This document shows positions 44,075 to 55,269 of a stretch of 64,000 nt of DNA, piece by piece. Position 1 is the stretch's first letter. Each line of letters begins with the position of its first letter. The translations under genes and the position numbers were made by a program. The notes below the pieces were generated by a model, which saw only the letters and a program-made list of their open reading frames with translations, did not search any database and was not told the origin of the DNA. The DNA lies in assembly GCA_020796225.1 (NCBI GenBank), contig CM036756.1:59674616-59738615 (forward strand), read 5' to 3'. The DNA comes from Arion vulgaris. Lineage: Eukaryota > Mollusca > Gastropoda > Stylommatophora > Arionidae.

Positions 44075-44315
44075 GCCGAAGGATTGACTTCACTCGCAGG
44101 GCTTACCACATATGGCTATGTCCCTATCTGCAGATATGACATGCCACCAGCCGAGAGTATTTCACAAAGCACGACCTCCTTAGCTCCAGTAACAATCCTT
44201 GGGATCTCTGGTAAACAATGACTCGTGAACAGAAAAGTGTGGTGCTGATTCGAATCCAAGACCTACAGATCACAAGACAAAACTAACCACTTAACCCCCA
44301 AGACACTAGAATAAA
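44075..44315 (-). mobile_element. SINE-D copy
   Basis: The plus text agccgaaggattgacttcac, gagagtatttcacaaagcac, gctgattcgaatccaagacc and ctaaccacttaacccccaag follows the full SINE-D at 55275-55490 in order. Confidence 0.75.
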
Positions 44316-45545
44316 TTAATAATATTTGATAGGCACTAATAATTATAACGATGATGCAGATACAGATTAGTATTCATCATCATCCAAATTTGACGTTGCA
44401 GATGGATCGGGCATGTGTTGTGCATGGAGTCTTAACTCTGTCAAGAAAAATGCACTGCGATTAATTAATGTCAGAGGGTTAACAAAAACATGGAAGATCT
44501 AAAACTAATAGAGAGAATAATAGATTTGGAACTAAATGAACCAAATCACAGCTGGAACATAATACAGCTAATTTAAATATTCTGATCAGCCAAGTGAAGA
44601 AATCTGAACTCTTCAACTACAAAATTCCAAAGTGTACAGATATGTGTTTCTCCCTTTCCTTGTTAATTGTCCATGCTTCACTTAATAAGTTGTTACTGGA
44701 AATATACATGCGCTTACTAATTGAATCTTGTTTTTATATCAGTTTCATTTCATAATGTTTTTAGCTTTTTAGATGGCCATTTTTGTGCATTAAAGAGCAA
44801 TGTAACTACGATACAATGGATACAACGCAAAAGGTCATCCACGCAAAAGGTGGAACTTAGAAATAACAAACAAAATCCCGTTCTAGAAATCTCTTAGTTT
44901 CCTGACACTGTGAGGCAAAATATGATTAGAGAAGAGAATACAAATAAAAAATATAATTTGTCATGTTTGTTTTATAACCTTTCATTATATATACATATAT
45001 ACATACATACATACGACAAATGGGTGTCTGTTAAAAAAATCGAATAGAAACAAGGTGGAATGCGCATTTTAAAGTTGTAAAACTGGTAAAAGGAAATTCT
45101 GAGAAGCTCATTTCTACGATGGATCTATAGTGCGATCCCAATCAAAAGAATCTAGGTGTAAATGGAACAGTATTCATTCTCAATCATGCCCTGTGTGATT
45201 TTTACATTTCTATGACACCACACGTTCTGGCGTGACATCTTAAATGAAATGAAGTGTTAATAAACTCCCGCAATTATGTTATAGACACCCTTAGCTACAT
45301 TTCACGAGATACAGATATTTTATCAATACAATGGAGACAAATTTCTGAAAGTGATTTGTTATTCAACCGTAACGAGCATCGATATGACATTTCGATCGAG
45401 AGACGAGGGAATGCTAAACAGAAGATACCAAAAGCGGACAAAATGACCTGATATGCCACTTTGACATTGTCAGAAAAAATTCGAAGTGCTATATTCGCTT
45501 GACTTAATCGACATTGTCAACCAAGAGCTTGATCATTCATCTTAA
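44316..45545. other. Unassigned stretch with minor LINE scraps
   Basis: At 44395-44430 a short W-I-G-H-like frame (gatggatcgggcatgtg) and at 44880-44940 a block like 9180 (reversed) suggest old LINE debris. At 44990-45012 there is a short TATAC repeat. No gene is seen. Confidence 0.4.
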
Positions 45546-45547
45546 GA

Positions 45548-46608
45548 TTTCTTTTTCTTTGAACTCTCCATATCGACCACTTGTTAATCATTCTTTGTTA
45601 TTTGTATGAGAGCTTAACCTACGATCGATTGAACATTGTGCTAGTTATGCATCTACAAGCAGGCAAGTACATCCAATTTCTGTGACGTTTTTTATTTACT
45701 AGGATAGTTTCCATAGACCCTACATCAGTCGCCTCTTATGACATGCCTTGTAGGTCGCAGTGGTACTATTCTTTGCTTAACTTGGCAGCCTCCTATCCAG
45801 ATCGGCAAACATAGATTCTGAGGTCCACAATAGGATATCCAAAGCCAGTGCTGCGTTCGGAAGGTTACGTGTCACTGTGTGGAACGGAAAGGGGGATAAG
45901 CATAGTCACAAAGCTGAAAGTTTACCAGGCCATAGTGCTAACAACGCTGCTGTACGCAAGCGAGACATGGACAGTGTATAGCAGACACGCAAGAAAATTA
46001 AACCATTTCCACACAAGCTGTCTACGCAGAATACTAAAAATAAACTGGCAGGACAAAATTCCAGACAGCGAAGTCCTCACAAGAGCAAAGATCCCAAGCG
46101 TCAACACCCTGTTGCAGAAGGCCCAACTGAGATGGGTCGGTCACGTTGTTCGAATGCCTGATAAACGCATCCCAAAACAGTTGATGTATGGCGAGCTTGA
46201 AGGGGCAGACGTTTAGCAGGTGGACAGAAAAAACGCTTTAAAGACACTCTTAAAGTGTCTCTGAAATGCTTCGATATAGACAATACGTGCTGGGAATCCT
46301 TGCGCAAGATCGCCAAATGTGGCGCTGTAACAACAAAGAGGAACCCGAATAGCTGAGAATCATCGTATTGTTGAGTCACAGAGAAAAAGAGCAGCGCGAA
46401 AAGACAGAGCACACAACACGCACATGTCTAACCTTGATCATGTATGCCCCACCTGTGGTCAGGGATTCTGTTCTAGATTGGACTCTACAGTCACCTCCGC
46501 ACACACCAGAGAGGCACACAACAGTACACGTCTGAGATTGTTGTCATCATCGCTTGCGATGGACGGCTATTATTCTTTGCTTCCTTGGGACCCCGGCCAC
46601 ACGGGCCA
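45548..46608 (-). mobile_element. SINE-C-related (C2) copy, interrupted by LINE-R
   Basis: The plus text ctccatatcgaccacttgtt, cagtcgcctcttatgacatg and gtggtactattctttgct matches the C2 copies at 50860 and 59663. LINE-R splits it at 45778; the rest (ccttgggaccccggccacac) resumes at 46583, next to the 30-bp array. Confidence 0.7.
45779..46570 (+). mobile_element. LINE-R copy, 792 bp (12-bp TSD)
   Basis: The TSD tattctttgctt is at 45767-45778 and 46571-46582. The frame reads [40 protein letters not shown] and further on a zinc-finger-like HVCPTCGQGF. It ends gatggacggcta, like the copy at 42324. The two are nearly identical but have different truncation points and TSDs. Confidence 0.9.
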
Positions 46609-48145
46609 TGTAGACATTTGATAAGTAGACAATTGAGATGTAGACATTTGATAAGTAGACAATTGAGATGTAGACATTTGATAAGTAGACAATTGAGTTT
46701 GTAGACATTTGATAAGACCACAATTGAGATGAGAATTTGATAAGATAGACAATTGAGATGAGACGATTGAAATAGACAATCAAGTATTTAGAATTTGATA
46801 AGTGAGAAATTGAATGTAGACATTTGAAAGTGACAAAGTGTGAGATGTAGACATTTGATATACAGGGACAATTGACGTATATAGTTCATTTCATAATGTA
46901 GCTTTGAGATGTGCATTTTGGCATTAAAGACAAATGAAACGAACTGGATAAAGCTAGGCACAAGAGATGGAACATTTGATAATAGACAAATCCGATCTAG
47001 ATCATTTTGACAAGTAGAAAATTGATAGAAGAGAATTTGAAAATAGACAATATAGATGTCAGGACATTTTATAATAGACAATTCGATATTAGACATTGTC
47101 GATTAAGATGAGACAAGGTGGATGAGACATTTAGTTGAAGGGTAGAAATTGAGATGTCATTTTATAGATAGGACAATTGCGTTTCTAGAATTTGATAAGT
47201 AGCAAATGGAACGAGTATTCACATTTGATAAGTAGACAATTGAGATTTGACATTTGATAAGTAGACAATTCGATGTGACATTTGAAAGTGAAATGAGATG
47301 TAACATTTGTTATAGACAATGGGGATAGCATTTGATAAGTATACAATCATGTAGAAAATTTGAAAGTGACAATTGTACGATGATAGACATTTGATCAAGA
47401 GACAGATTGAGATAAGGACAAATTTGATAAGTAGAAAATTGAGATTAGCATATTGATTAATCGACAATTGAGATGTTGACATTCTTAAGTAGACCATTGC
47501 GATGTAATCATTCTTGATAAGTAGACAATTGAGATGTAGACATTTGATAAGTAGACAAATGCAGTATTTTAGACGATTTTGATAAGTAGTCAATTGAGTG
47601 TAGACATTTGATAAGTGACTACGATTGACATGTAGACATTTGATAAGTAGACAATTGAGATGTAGACATTTGATAAGTAGACAATTGAGATGTAGACATC
47701 TGATAAGTAGACAATTGAGATGTAGACATCTGATAAGTAGACAATTGAGATGTAGACATCTTGATAAGTAGACAATTGGATGTAATTTATAAGTAGACAA
47801 TTGAGATGTAGACATCTGATAAGTAGACAATTGAGATGTAGACATTTGATAAGTAGACAATTGAGATGTAGACATCTGATAAGTAGACAATTGAGATGTA
47901 GACATTTGATAAGTAGACAATTGAGATGTAATCTTATAAGTAGACAATTGAGATGTAGACATCTGATAAGTAGACAATTGAGATGTAGACATCTGATAAG
48001 TAGACAATTGAGATGTAGACATCTGATAAGTAGACAATTGAGATGTAGACATCTGATAAGTAGACAATTGAGATGTAGACATTTGATAAGTAGACAATTG
48101 AGATGTAATCTATAAGTAGAAAAATTGAGATGTAGACATCTAGTA
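46609..48145. repeat. 30-bp satellite, about 50 units
   Basis: The unit is tagacatttgataagtagac plus aattgagatg. Units are regular at 46609-46690 and 47590-48110, with T/C variation (gacatttg/gacatctg) in the right block. The middle (46700-47590) is eroded with many one-base gaps. Frames of up to 292 codons on the minus strand are an effect of the 30-bp period. Confidence 0.9.
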
Positions 48146-48495
48146 AAGACATCTGCTATATAGACACAAGATAAAATGAAAATATATGTTTGTGAACATC
48201 TAGTCTGTGAGTATTTGTACAGCCTTAGTTAACTTGCATTCCAATAGAAAAGAGAAAGATGCAGATGTATATGCGAGATCGACCATGGGCTCTCTGGTTA
48301 GGCTTGGGGCTGGTTACCCCTTTCGGTAAAATATTTCAACTAAAAAGTATAGCTAACCATGAACTAACAAGAATTACTTGAGTGTACTTGCCCTAACTGG
48401 AATTTAAAATTCGAGCGTATGGGCGTTAACAGAAACCTTTCCGTGAAGTCGGAGGGTGTGGGGGAGAAATAAAAAAATGATTTTTGTAAATTCTC
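48146..48495. other. Unassigned stretch
   Basis: Nothing is recognised beyond degraded remains of the 30-bp unit at the left. Confidence 0.4.
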
Positions 48496-48499
48496 TAAA

Positions 48500-48960
48500 T
48501 CAATCTATTATCTGATCCTGTTTTGTCTTTCAGCGTCAGGTTGAAAAAGGAAACATCTGGAGCTAGTCTCTCTATGCACATTGTCTTTCTTTCTCTTCTC
48601 CAATCCTGATTTGCCTCACAGCTTCAGTGTAAGAAGATATTTTTAGCAAGGGTTTTGTGTATGCTTCATAAATAGTGTCTTTCGACGCCTCTGTTATCTC
48701 TCAGGTCCACATTTTGCGTGACCGGCCGTTTGCTTTGTATCCACTGTATCGGCGTAACATTGCTCTCTGTGGCGCACTGCCTGTTGGTAATCTGCTCATG
48801 TGGCTTAACCATTTAATTTGTTGCTTGTTTTTGATAAAGTTCAGTACTGATGTTGTACCCACTTTTTCCCTGATGTCTTCATTTCTCAACCAGTCTCTTC
48901 TTGTTACTCCCTGCATTCTGCGTAGACACTTCATCTCTGTTGTGACTAGTTTTCTTCTAT
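48500..48960 (-). mobile_element. RTE/CR1-like LINE scrap
   Basis: The minus strand reads MKCLRRMQGVTRRDWLRNED and KQQIKWLSHMSRLPTGSAPQ, parallel to 9175-9550. Upstream text (gatcctgttttgtctttcag, caatcctgatttgcctcaca) is present twice. Confidence 0.7.
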
Positions 48961-49086
48961 CATCTAATGTCAGCGCGTAAATGGAAAAGACCAGATTTAT
49001 ATCAGATTTTGATTGCTGGCTCTATATATAGAAATATTATCTTCTTATAAATGTGAAATGTTTACACAATATCTAATTAGCAGCAG

Positions 49087-49340
49087 TCACGCCCAAGTGG
49101 TTACCGGGTCCCAAATTTGAGGTTAAAGAAAAAACCACTGTTACTGCCATGCATGTCGTAAGAGGCGACTAAGGAGGTTTGTCTGTAATCGGATGCTTGT
49201 GTCCTAAACGTGTAGAAGTCTATGCATTTAGGGCCAAACCAATGTGCAACGTATACACGTTCTTGGCAAAGATCAAACATATCACAAGAGTTATTAAAAT
49301 TGGTTGTAAAGAACGAACGCAAAGAAGAAGAAGAAGTCAC
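49087..49340 (+). mobile_element. SINE-C copy
   Basis: It runs from cgcccaagtggttaccgggt through gtcgtaagaggcgactaagg and ttggcaaagatcaaacatat to cgcaaagaagaagaagaag, parallel to 26321-26573. Confidence 0.75.
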
Positions 49341-49496
49341 ACAAACTGTTTTATCGAAAATCCATTTGTCAAGGTATGGCACTCCATCCCTCCCCCACCC
49401 CCATCCCCTTACCGTACGAGGTTATGAATTTAATGTCTGATTCTATATGTCCTGTGCTGTGTAAGAAGTGAATTTCGTCACTTCTGTTGTAGCCTT

Positions 49497-49595
49497 TGCT
49501 TGATAAAGACGTTTTGATCGAAACGTTGCTGTGTATTATTATTACTTTTGTATTTTGTAAGACTATATTACTTTGTTTATACGTGTTTGGCCCTT
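49497..49595 (+). mobile_element. Single arm related to the 2646-3200 insertion
   Basis: The text gataaagacgttttgatcga, aacgttgctgtgtatt and tacgtgttt parallels 3081-3152 and, reversed, 2648-2740. Confidence 0.5.
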
Positions 49596-50070
49596 ACCTC
49601 ATCGTTTGGACGCCCATGGGAATGAGAGCGAGGAGAGAGAGCGAGAGAGTACAAGCGAGACTGCCTTATTTTGTTATTGAACAGAACACGCTAGAAGATT
49701 GTTACTGTATATTATGTTGTCTGTCCTTACGAAAAACTAAAACTAAACGAAACTAAACGAACTAAGAAACCAAAGTTAACAACATTGTATACGAAATCAG
49801 TAAGAGCAATATAATTGTTACACTTTCTGTGTTACCAAGATGGACGGTCTCAACACTTTCACTTTCCCTCGTGCTAATGGAGTCTGGCGGTCTCTTGTTA
49901 CGTTCTAACCTGAAGCACAGAACAATCAGGCCAAGTACACTCTTGGGAGCGCAATGTTTCAGAGTAACATTATAGTTACACAAGTTCTGGTTGTTTCTTA
50001 ACCACCAAATAATAGTACATAGTTTGTGGTTCCAGACGACATTTCTCATCTCGATATAGTCTGTGTCAAA
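49596..50070. other. Unassigned stretch
   Basis: An open minus-strand frame of 95 codons (49762-50049) has no recognised domain, and I do not call it a gene. Confidence 0.35.
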
Positions 50071-50082
50071 GACAGACCTAGA

Positions 50083-50247
50083 CAGTGGCGGCTCGTCATT
50101 AAGGGCCAGTGGGGCCGGGCCTCACCAAAAATAATGTATAACGTGTATTTATTATTTTGTAAATTAAAATATTCCTAACCCAAAATCATGATTTTACGAA
50201 AATTTTTGTCTGGCCCCACCAACAAAAATGAGCACGATCCGCCACTG
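50083..50247. mobile_element. hAT-2 MITE, 165 bp
   Basis: The ends are CAGTGGCGGCTCGTC and GCACGATCCGCCACTG. Flanks are gacctaga (50075-50082) and gacataga (50248-50255), one mismatch. The body has ggccccaccaacaaaaatg, as in the 41412-43482 element. Confidence 0.85.
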
Positions 50248-50574
50248 GACATAGATATGTAGCATAATTTTATTTTTCTTTGATAACTACAACTATGAAG
50301 CGAAGACGGAACTAGTAGGAATAATTGCTTGAATAATTTTCGTATTAGTATAAAAGAAAGATCAGAATACTAAGAGCATGCATATTCCCAGTGACAAAGT
50401 ATTGGTGTGAAGTATCTGTATTTGATAAGGCAGTGGAAAAACATATATGTGCTTTTGAATATAAGTGTTACAGAAGAGTCCTCCGTATATCATAGAGAAC
50501 AAAGAGAACATGGAGAGAACATAGAGAGCAAGAGAACAAATATATATGTTCAGAAAGAATTCAAATTCAAAGAA

Positions 50575-50840
50575 AACTGGCTGATGCTACAAATAAGGAA
50601 GAGAAAATTGAGATATTTTGGACATATAAAAAACATGAATGGCTGATGAAGACCATCATGGAAGGAGGCATACCGGCAAAGAGAAGAAGAGGAAGACCAA
50701 GGAGAAGATGGATTCAGGATGTAACTGATGGTTTGAGCATGACGTCTGCAGAGGCAGGACTTCTGACCTATGAGAGAGAGAAATACTGGATGACTGTTGG
50801 GGTGGCAAAGTTCTGCTCACGACAAGCTACTTGATGATGA
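50575..50840 (+). mobile_element. LINE-S 3' end (best-preserved copy)
   Basis: The frame reads MEGGIPAKRRRGRPRRRWIQ, DVTDGLSMTSAEAGLLTYER and VGVAKFCSRQAT, then TGA TGATGA. The upstream part has W-L-M-L-Q-I-R-K-R-K and R-Y-F-G-H, the post-RT zone. Confidence 0.8.
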
Positions 50841-50859
50841 TAAGACACTTCTTATTTGT

Positions 50860-51140
50860 CATCGTCTTCTTGTTCTTCTTCTTCGAACGCTCCATATCGA
50901 ACACTTGCTAACCACTCTTTGTGATTTGTATGTGATCTGAGCCTAAGAACGAATGCACGTTGTGCCAGTTATGCGTCTATAAGTGCGTCAGCACATCCGA
51001 TTTCTCCGACGCTTTTTTTTACTAGGTAGCTTCCTAGGCCCCTACCTCAGTCGCCTCTTACGACATGCCTTGTAGGTCGTAGTGTTACTATTCTTTGCTC
51101 CCCTTATGAGCCCCATCACCAAACGATCGTTTCTCTAGTA
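50860..51140 (-). mobile_element. SINE-C2 copy, about 281 bp
   Basis: Flanks taagacacttcttatttgt (50841-50859) and taagacaccacttgtttgt (51141-51159) agree at 16 of 19 positions, suggesting an old TSD. The body matches 45548 and 59663: cgctccatatcgaacacttg, gtcgcctcttacgacatgcc. Confidence 0.65.
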
Positions 51141-51239
51141 TAAGACACCACTTGTTTGTTAATATAAATGCTGATTATTCTAGTGTATTCTAGGAGGAAA
51201 AACAGAGCAAGAAAACATTCGCTGTAAGGTAGTTCCGTC

Positions 51240-51540
51240 CAGGGACAAGTTATGTCTTGTCTTGCGATATCGTGTCTGGATAAGTCTTGTCTTAAAATAT
51301 TTTGTTTTGTTTTTACGTCTCTTGTTATAGCTTGTGTTGTTAGATCTCGTCTTGTGACATCATTTCTTGTTATATCTAGTCTTGTTATATTTTGTGTTGT
51401 TATATCTAGTCTTGTTATATTTTGTCATTCATGTCTTGTCCTCTTAATCTATGTCTAATCTTGTTTTCTTTCATGTCTTGTCTTGTCACGAAATGTCTTG
51501 ACATTCGATATCTTGTTCTATCATGTCTTGTATTGTCATG
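51240..51540. repeat. Degenerate (TCTTGT)-type repeat
   Basis: Irregular tandem pieces such as gtcttgtcttg and ttatatctagtcttg run for 300 bp with no fixed period. Confidence 0.7.
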
Positions 51541-51544
51541 AATC

Positions 51545-52852
51545 TGAAAGAACAAAAAATCCATGAACAAATCTGAAAGACACAAAGAAATCACATGAAC
51601 ATTCTGAAAGATGCAAAGAAATTACATTGAGCAAATCTGAAAGCACAAAGAAATCCATTGAACAAATCTGAAAGCACAAAGAAATCCATGAACAATCTGA
51701 AAGTCACAAATGAATATCACTGAAAAATTGAAAGTATAAACAAATTACTACAACTGAGAAGTCAAAAGAAACACTAACAAATCTGAAAGACACAAAATAT
51801 CACATTGAACAGTTCTGTAAGACACAAGAATCAATTGAACAAATCTGAAAGACACAAAGAAATCACATTGAACAGTTCTGAAAGACACAAAGAAATCACA
51901 TTGAACAAGTCTGAAAGACACAAAGAAATCACATTGAACAAGTCTGAAAGATGCAAAGAAATTACATTGAGCAGTTCTGAAAGACACAAAGATATCACAT
52001 TGAACAAATCTGAAAGTCACAAACAAATCCCACTGAACAATTCTGAAAGTCACAAAGAAATCCCACTGAATAAATCTGAAAGTCACAAACAAATCCAACT
52101 GAACAAATCTGAAAGTCACAAACAAATCCCACTGAACAAGTCTGAAAGTCACAAAGATATCACATTGAACAAATCTGAAAGTCACAAACAAATCCCGCTG
52201 AACTAATCTGAAAGTCACAAACAAATCCCACTGAACAAATCTGAAAGACATAAACAAATCCCACTGAACAAATCTGAAAGACACAAAGATATCACATTGA
52301 ACAAATCTGAAAGTCACAAACAAATCCCACTGAACAAATCTGAAAGTCACAAACAAATCCCACTGAACAAATCTGAAAGACACAAACAAATCCCACTGAA
52401 CAAATCTGAAAGACACAAAGATATCACATTGAACAAATCTGAAAGTCACAAACAAATCCCACTGAACAAATCTGAAAGTCACAAACAAATCCCACTGAAC
52501 AAATCTGAAAGACACAAACAAATCCCACTGAACAAATCTGAAAGACACAAAGATATCACATTGAACAAATCTGAAAGTCACAAACAAATCCCACTGAACA
52601 AATCTGAAAGTCACAAACAAATCCCACTGAACAAATCTGAAAGACACAAACAAATCCCACTGAACAAATCTGAAAGACACAAAGATATCACATTGAACAA
52701 ATCTGAAAGTCACAAACAAATCCCACTGAACAAATCTGAAAGTCACAAAGAAATCCCACTGAACAAATCTGAAAGACACAAACAAATCCCACTGAACAAA
52801 TCTGAAAGACACAAAGAAATCACATTGAACAAGTCTGAAAGTCACAATTCTA
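51545..52852. repeat. 33-bp satellite, about 39 units, with 132-bp higher-order repeat
   Basis: The unit is aatctgaaagtcacaaacaa plus atcccactgaaca. From about 52205 to 52800 units follow a four-step order (gtcac..ccca, gtcac..ccca, gacac..ccca, gacac..atcaca), giving a 132-bp higher-order unit repeated about four times. The left edge (51545-51850) is eroded. Because 33 is a multiple of 3, long frames (194 codons plus, 372 codons minus) appear on both strands without protein meaning. Confidence 0.9.
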
Positions 52853-52869
52853 TGTTTATATATCACTGT

Positions 52870-53925
52870 AAAGTTGATTAAAGAATGATTGGAAAAGCAA
52901 CATTACACAACGACGGAGAGCATAAAATAGTGAAACACTAAAAACGAAAATATCGAGTAAAAAAATCATCGACGAATTTGAAAAGTAACGAAAAGTAGCA
53001 AGGGCAGAGCACTTTGTCAGGAATAAAGTCCAGATGGGACTCTACATAATGATGAAGACACACCCAAGAAAACAATTGGACAACAATTTAACTGTAACTA
53101 TCGTCTATTTGTCAGTAAAATAACTTGGAGATGAGAAAATTACAGTGAAATAATTAAAGAGAAATGTACTAACACAACACGTCTAAGAAGACAAAAAGTA
53201 TTGTGTCTAGAATAAAGGCAAAGGAAGGAAGAAATAATTTTGCACATAGCTATAAATTGCGAAAGTGAGACAGGCGGGATTGCAAAGAAAAAAAAAAAAA
53301 ATTAAAAAATTTAGAGCATCCATTAAAGGGGAAACACTGACAAATAGTTTGATAGTTCTCGGCGAGAGACAATGAGAAATAAAAGATAGGGAAATTGAAA
53401 AACAAAAATGGAGAAATGAATTTAGAGAAAGAAGTAGCGAGGAGAGAAGAAGGAAAAATGAGATAGCGGAGAAAGATTAAGGAAACCGTAGTTGACGACG
53501 TGTTTAGACCTTATACAAATTAGTTACAAAGGAAATTAGAATAAGATTGGCTACTACCTCAAAGATTCAATGTAATGCAAACTAGGAAGAACTACAGGTG
53601 TCCAGGACTGTTCAACAAATGGTGTTTTGATAGTTGGCCACCAAAAGTCGACATTGTCCTTCTACTGCAGGAAGATCAAAGAAACCTGTAGTCGATATAG
53701 AATATTGGTGAATATATAGAATAATGATACGTAGCATAGCAATGGAAGTACTGTCGGTGGGCACCAATTTCGTATGAGTCGTAAACAACTACACTCATGC
53801 GTTCATTTTGAGGGATTCATTGAGTTTGATCAGGAACGTGTTGGCTCGTTCAATGCTAAAAAATGGACTGAATCACTAATTCAACTTTCTTTCTTCTTTT
53901 TTCGCACATGTGTCACTCATCAGCG
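52870..53925. other. Unassigned A-rich stretch
   Basis: No element or gene is recognised. The strand is strongly purine-biased at 53150-53480. Confidence 0.4.
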
Positions 53926-54375
53926 TCAGTGTCAGGGAAGGGGATTGATGTGGGAGGGCTTAGTTGATGCGCTTGCATAGAATTATCTTTTCACCTCTGA
54001 TAAATCTCAAGATCCATCTTTTCCCATGCCGACTTGGTTGGTGACCATGTTATTCGAGTATAAGTCGATTAGGTGCAGCTGTCTGAGAATCGATTATCGT
54101 ACTAGAAATAATTTAAAGTGTTGTTTCTGAGTTCACCTCTGTCTATAGTTGAAATTGTCCACTTGTTATGATTTTCCATTTTTCAAGGGTCTCTTCTTGT
54201 TCAGATTCCTGACACAGTCTTCTGTTCACTAGATTTTCTTCTATCGTTAATTGCAACATTCCAATTGTTTGACTGAAAAATTTATAAATACAGGGACAAA
54301 CCGTGTTTGAAATTGCTCTATGTTTCATGGTGAGTTTTTTCTTCTTAAAATTCACATTTCCAGAAAAAATTTGAG
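53926..54375 (+). repeat. Old segmental duplication, copy 1
   Basis: Landmarks gggattgatgtgggagggct, catgccgacttggttggtga, ataaatacagggacaaaccg and cacatttccagaaaaa recur in the same order in copy 2 (54660-55240). Identity is patchy. Confidence 0.65.
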
Positions 54376-54439
54376 TTTAACTTTGATTCATCTGTATTTG
54401 GGTTTTCATTAGTATTCGTTCCTTCTGATAAAATGCCCC

Positions 54440-54655
54440 CACTAGGTATGACGAAATCCTTGCTGATTTAGTAGATGATTATCAGATGGGATGTTGGTGA
54501 GTCTTTCCTCTCTGGCGAATGTCATTACTTCTGTTTTGTCGATGTTAATTCTCATGTTGTATTCGTTACATGCTACACTACATGAATCACTACAAATGTC
54601 AACAATTTGCATAAATACAGTCATCTTTGTTTCAGGGCACATGGGTGTCAATCTC
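54440..54655 (-). mobile_element. RTE-like RT scrap between the two duplicate copies
   Basis: The minus strand reads CNEYNMRINIDKTEVMTFAR, the RT motif following the YADD box (N-x-x-K-T-x-V-M), preceded by MTVFMQIVDICSDSCSVA. Confidence 0.7.
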
Positions 54656-54659
54656 AATG

Positions 54660-55240
54660 CGAGAGCAGATAGCTCTGCCTACATTTCGGGGAAGGGGGGA
54701 TGTGGGATGGGTGGGAGGGTCAGTTAGTTGATAGAGCTGACATAGAATTATATTTAAACACTCAGACTGAATCTGACAAAAGACTCGTCATCATCGTGTG
54801 CCATGCCGACTTGGTTAGGTGATCATGATCCCTTTATTCGAGTTATTAAAGTCGAAATTAGGAAGCGAAGGAGCAATGATATGAAGATCGATTATACGTT
54901 TAGAAATGAAAAAATTGTCAAAGAAGCGTGTTGTTGTACTGAGTTCACCTCTCGCTTCAAAAGTAGTTGGCTAATTGTACTTGGTATAAAGTATAATTAT
55001 CTACATTGACAGTATTCAAGGGTTCTGAATGGCATGTGTTCGAATCCTGACTAAGTCGTTCAGTTCACCAGGGAATTTTTCAGGATATTTCTACCTGATA
55101 TAATTACAACATTCGCAATTAGTTATGACTAAAGAAAAATTATAAATACAGGGACAAAACCCGTGTTTTTGATATAGCTCATCGTTTATGCTGAGTTATC
55201 TTTCTTACTTCACATAACTCACATATTTCCAGAAAAACAA
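54660..55240 (+). repeat. Old segmental duplication, copy 2
   Basis: It contains the same landmarks as copy 1: ggggatgtgggatgggtggg, ccatgccgacttggttaggt, ataaatacagggacaaaacc and atttccagaaaaac. Confidence 0.65.
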
Positions 55241-55269
55241 AGTTTGAAAAAAGGTTTTAAAACCGAAGG

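Noticed and set aside
47219..48097. A 292-codon minus-strand frame as a protein gene
   Set aside because: It is the 30-bp satellite read as a 10-residue period.
46609..48145. Regular repeats as a CRISPR array
   Set aside because: Units are contiguous with no unique spacers, no cas genes are present, and the DNA is animal.
51748..52866. A 372-codon open frame on the minus strand as a protein gene
   Set aside because: It is a 33-bp satellite read in a multiple-of-three period; the other strand is open too. There is no start context or domain.
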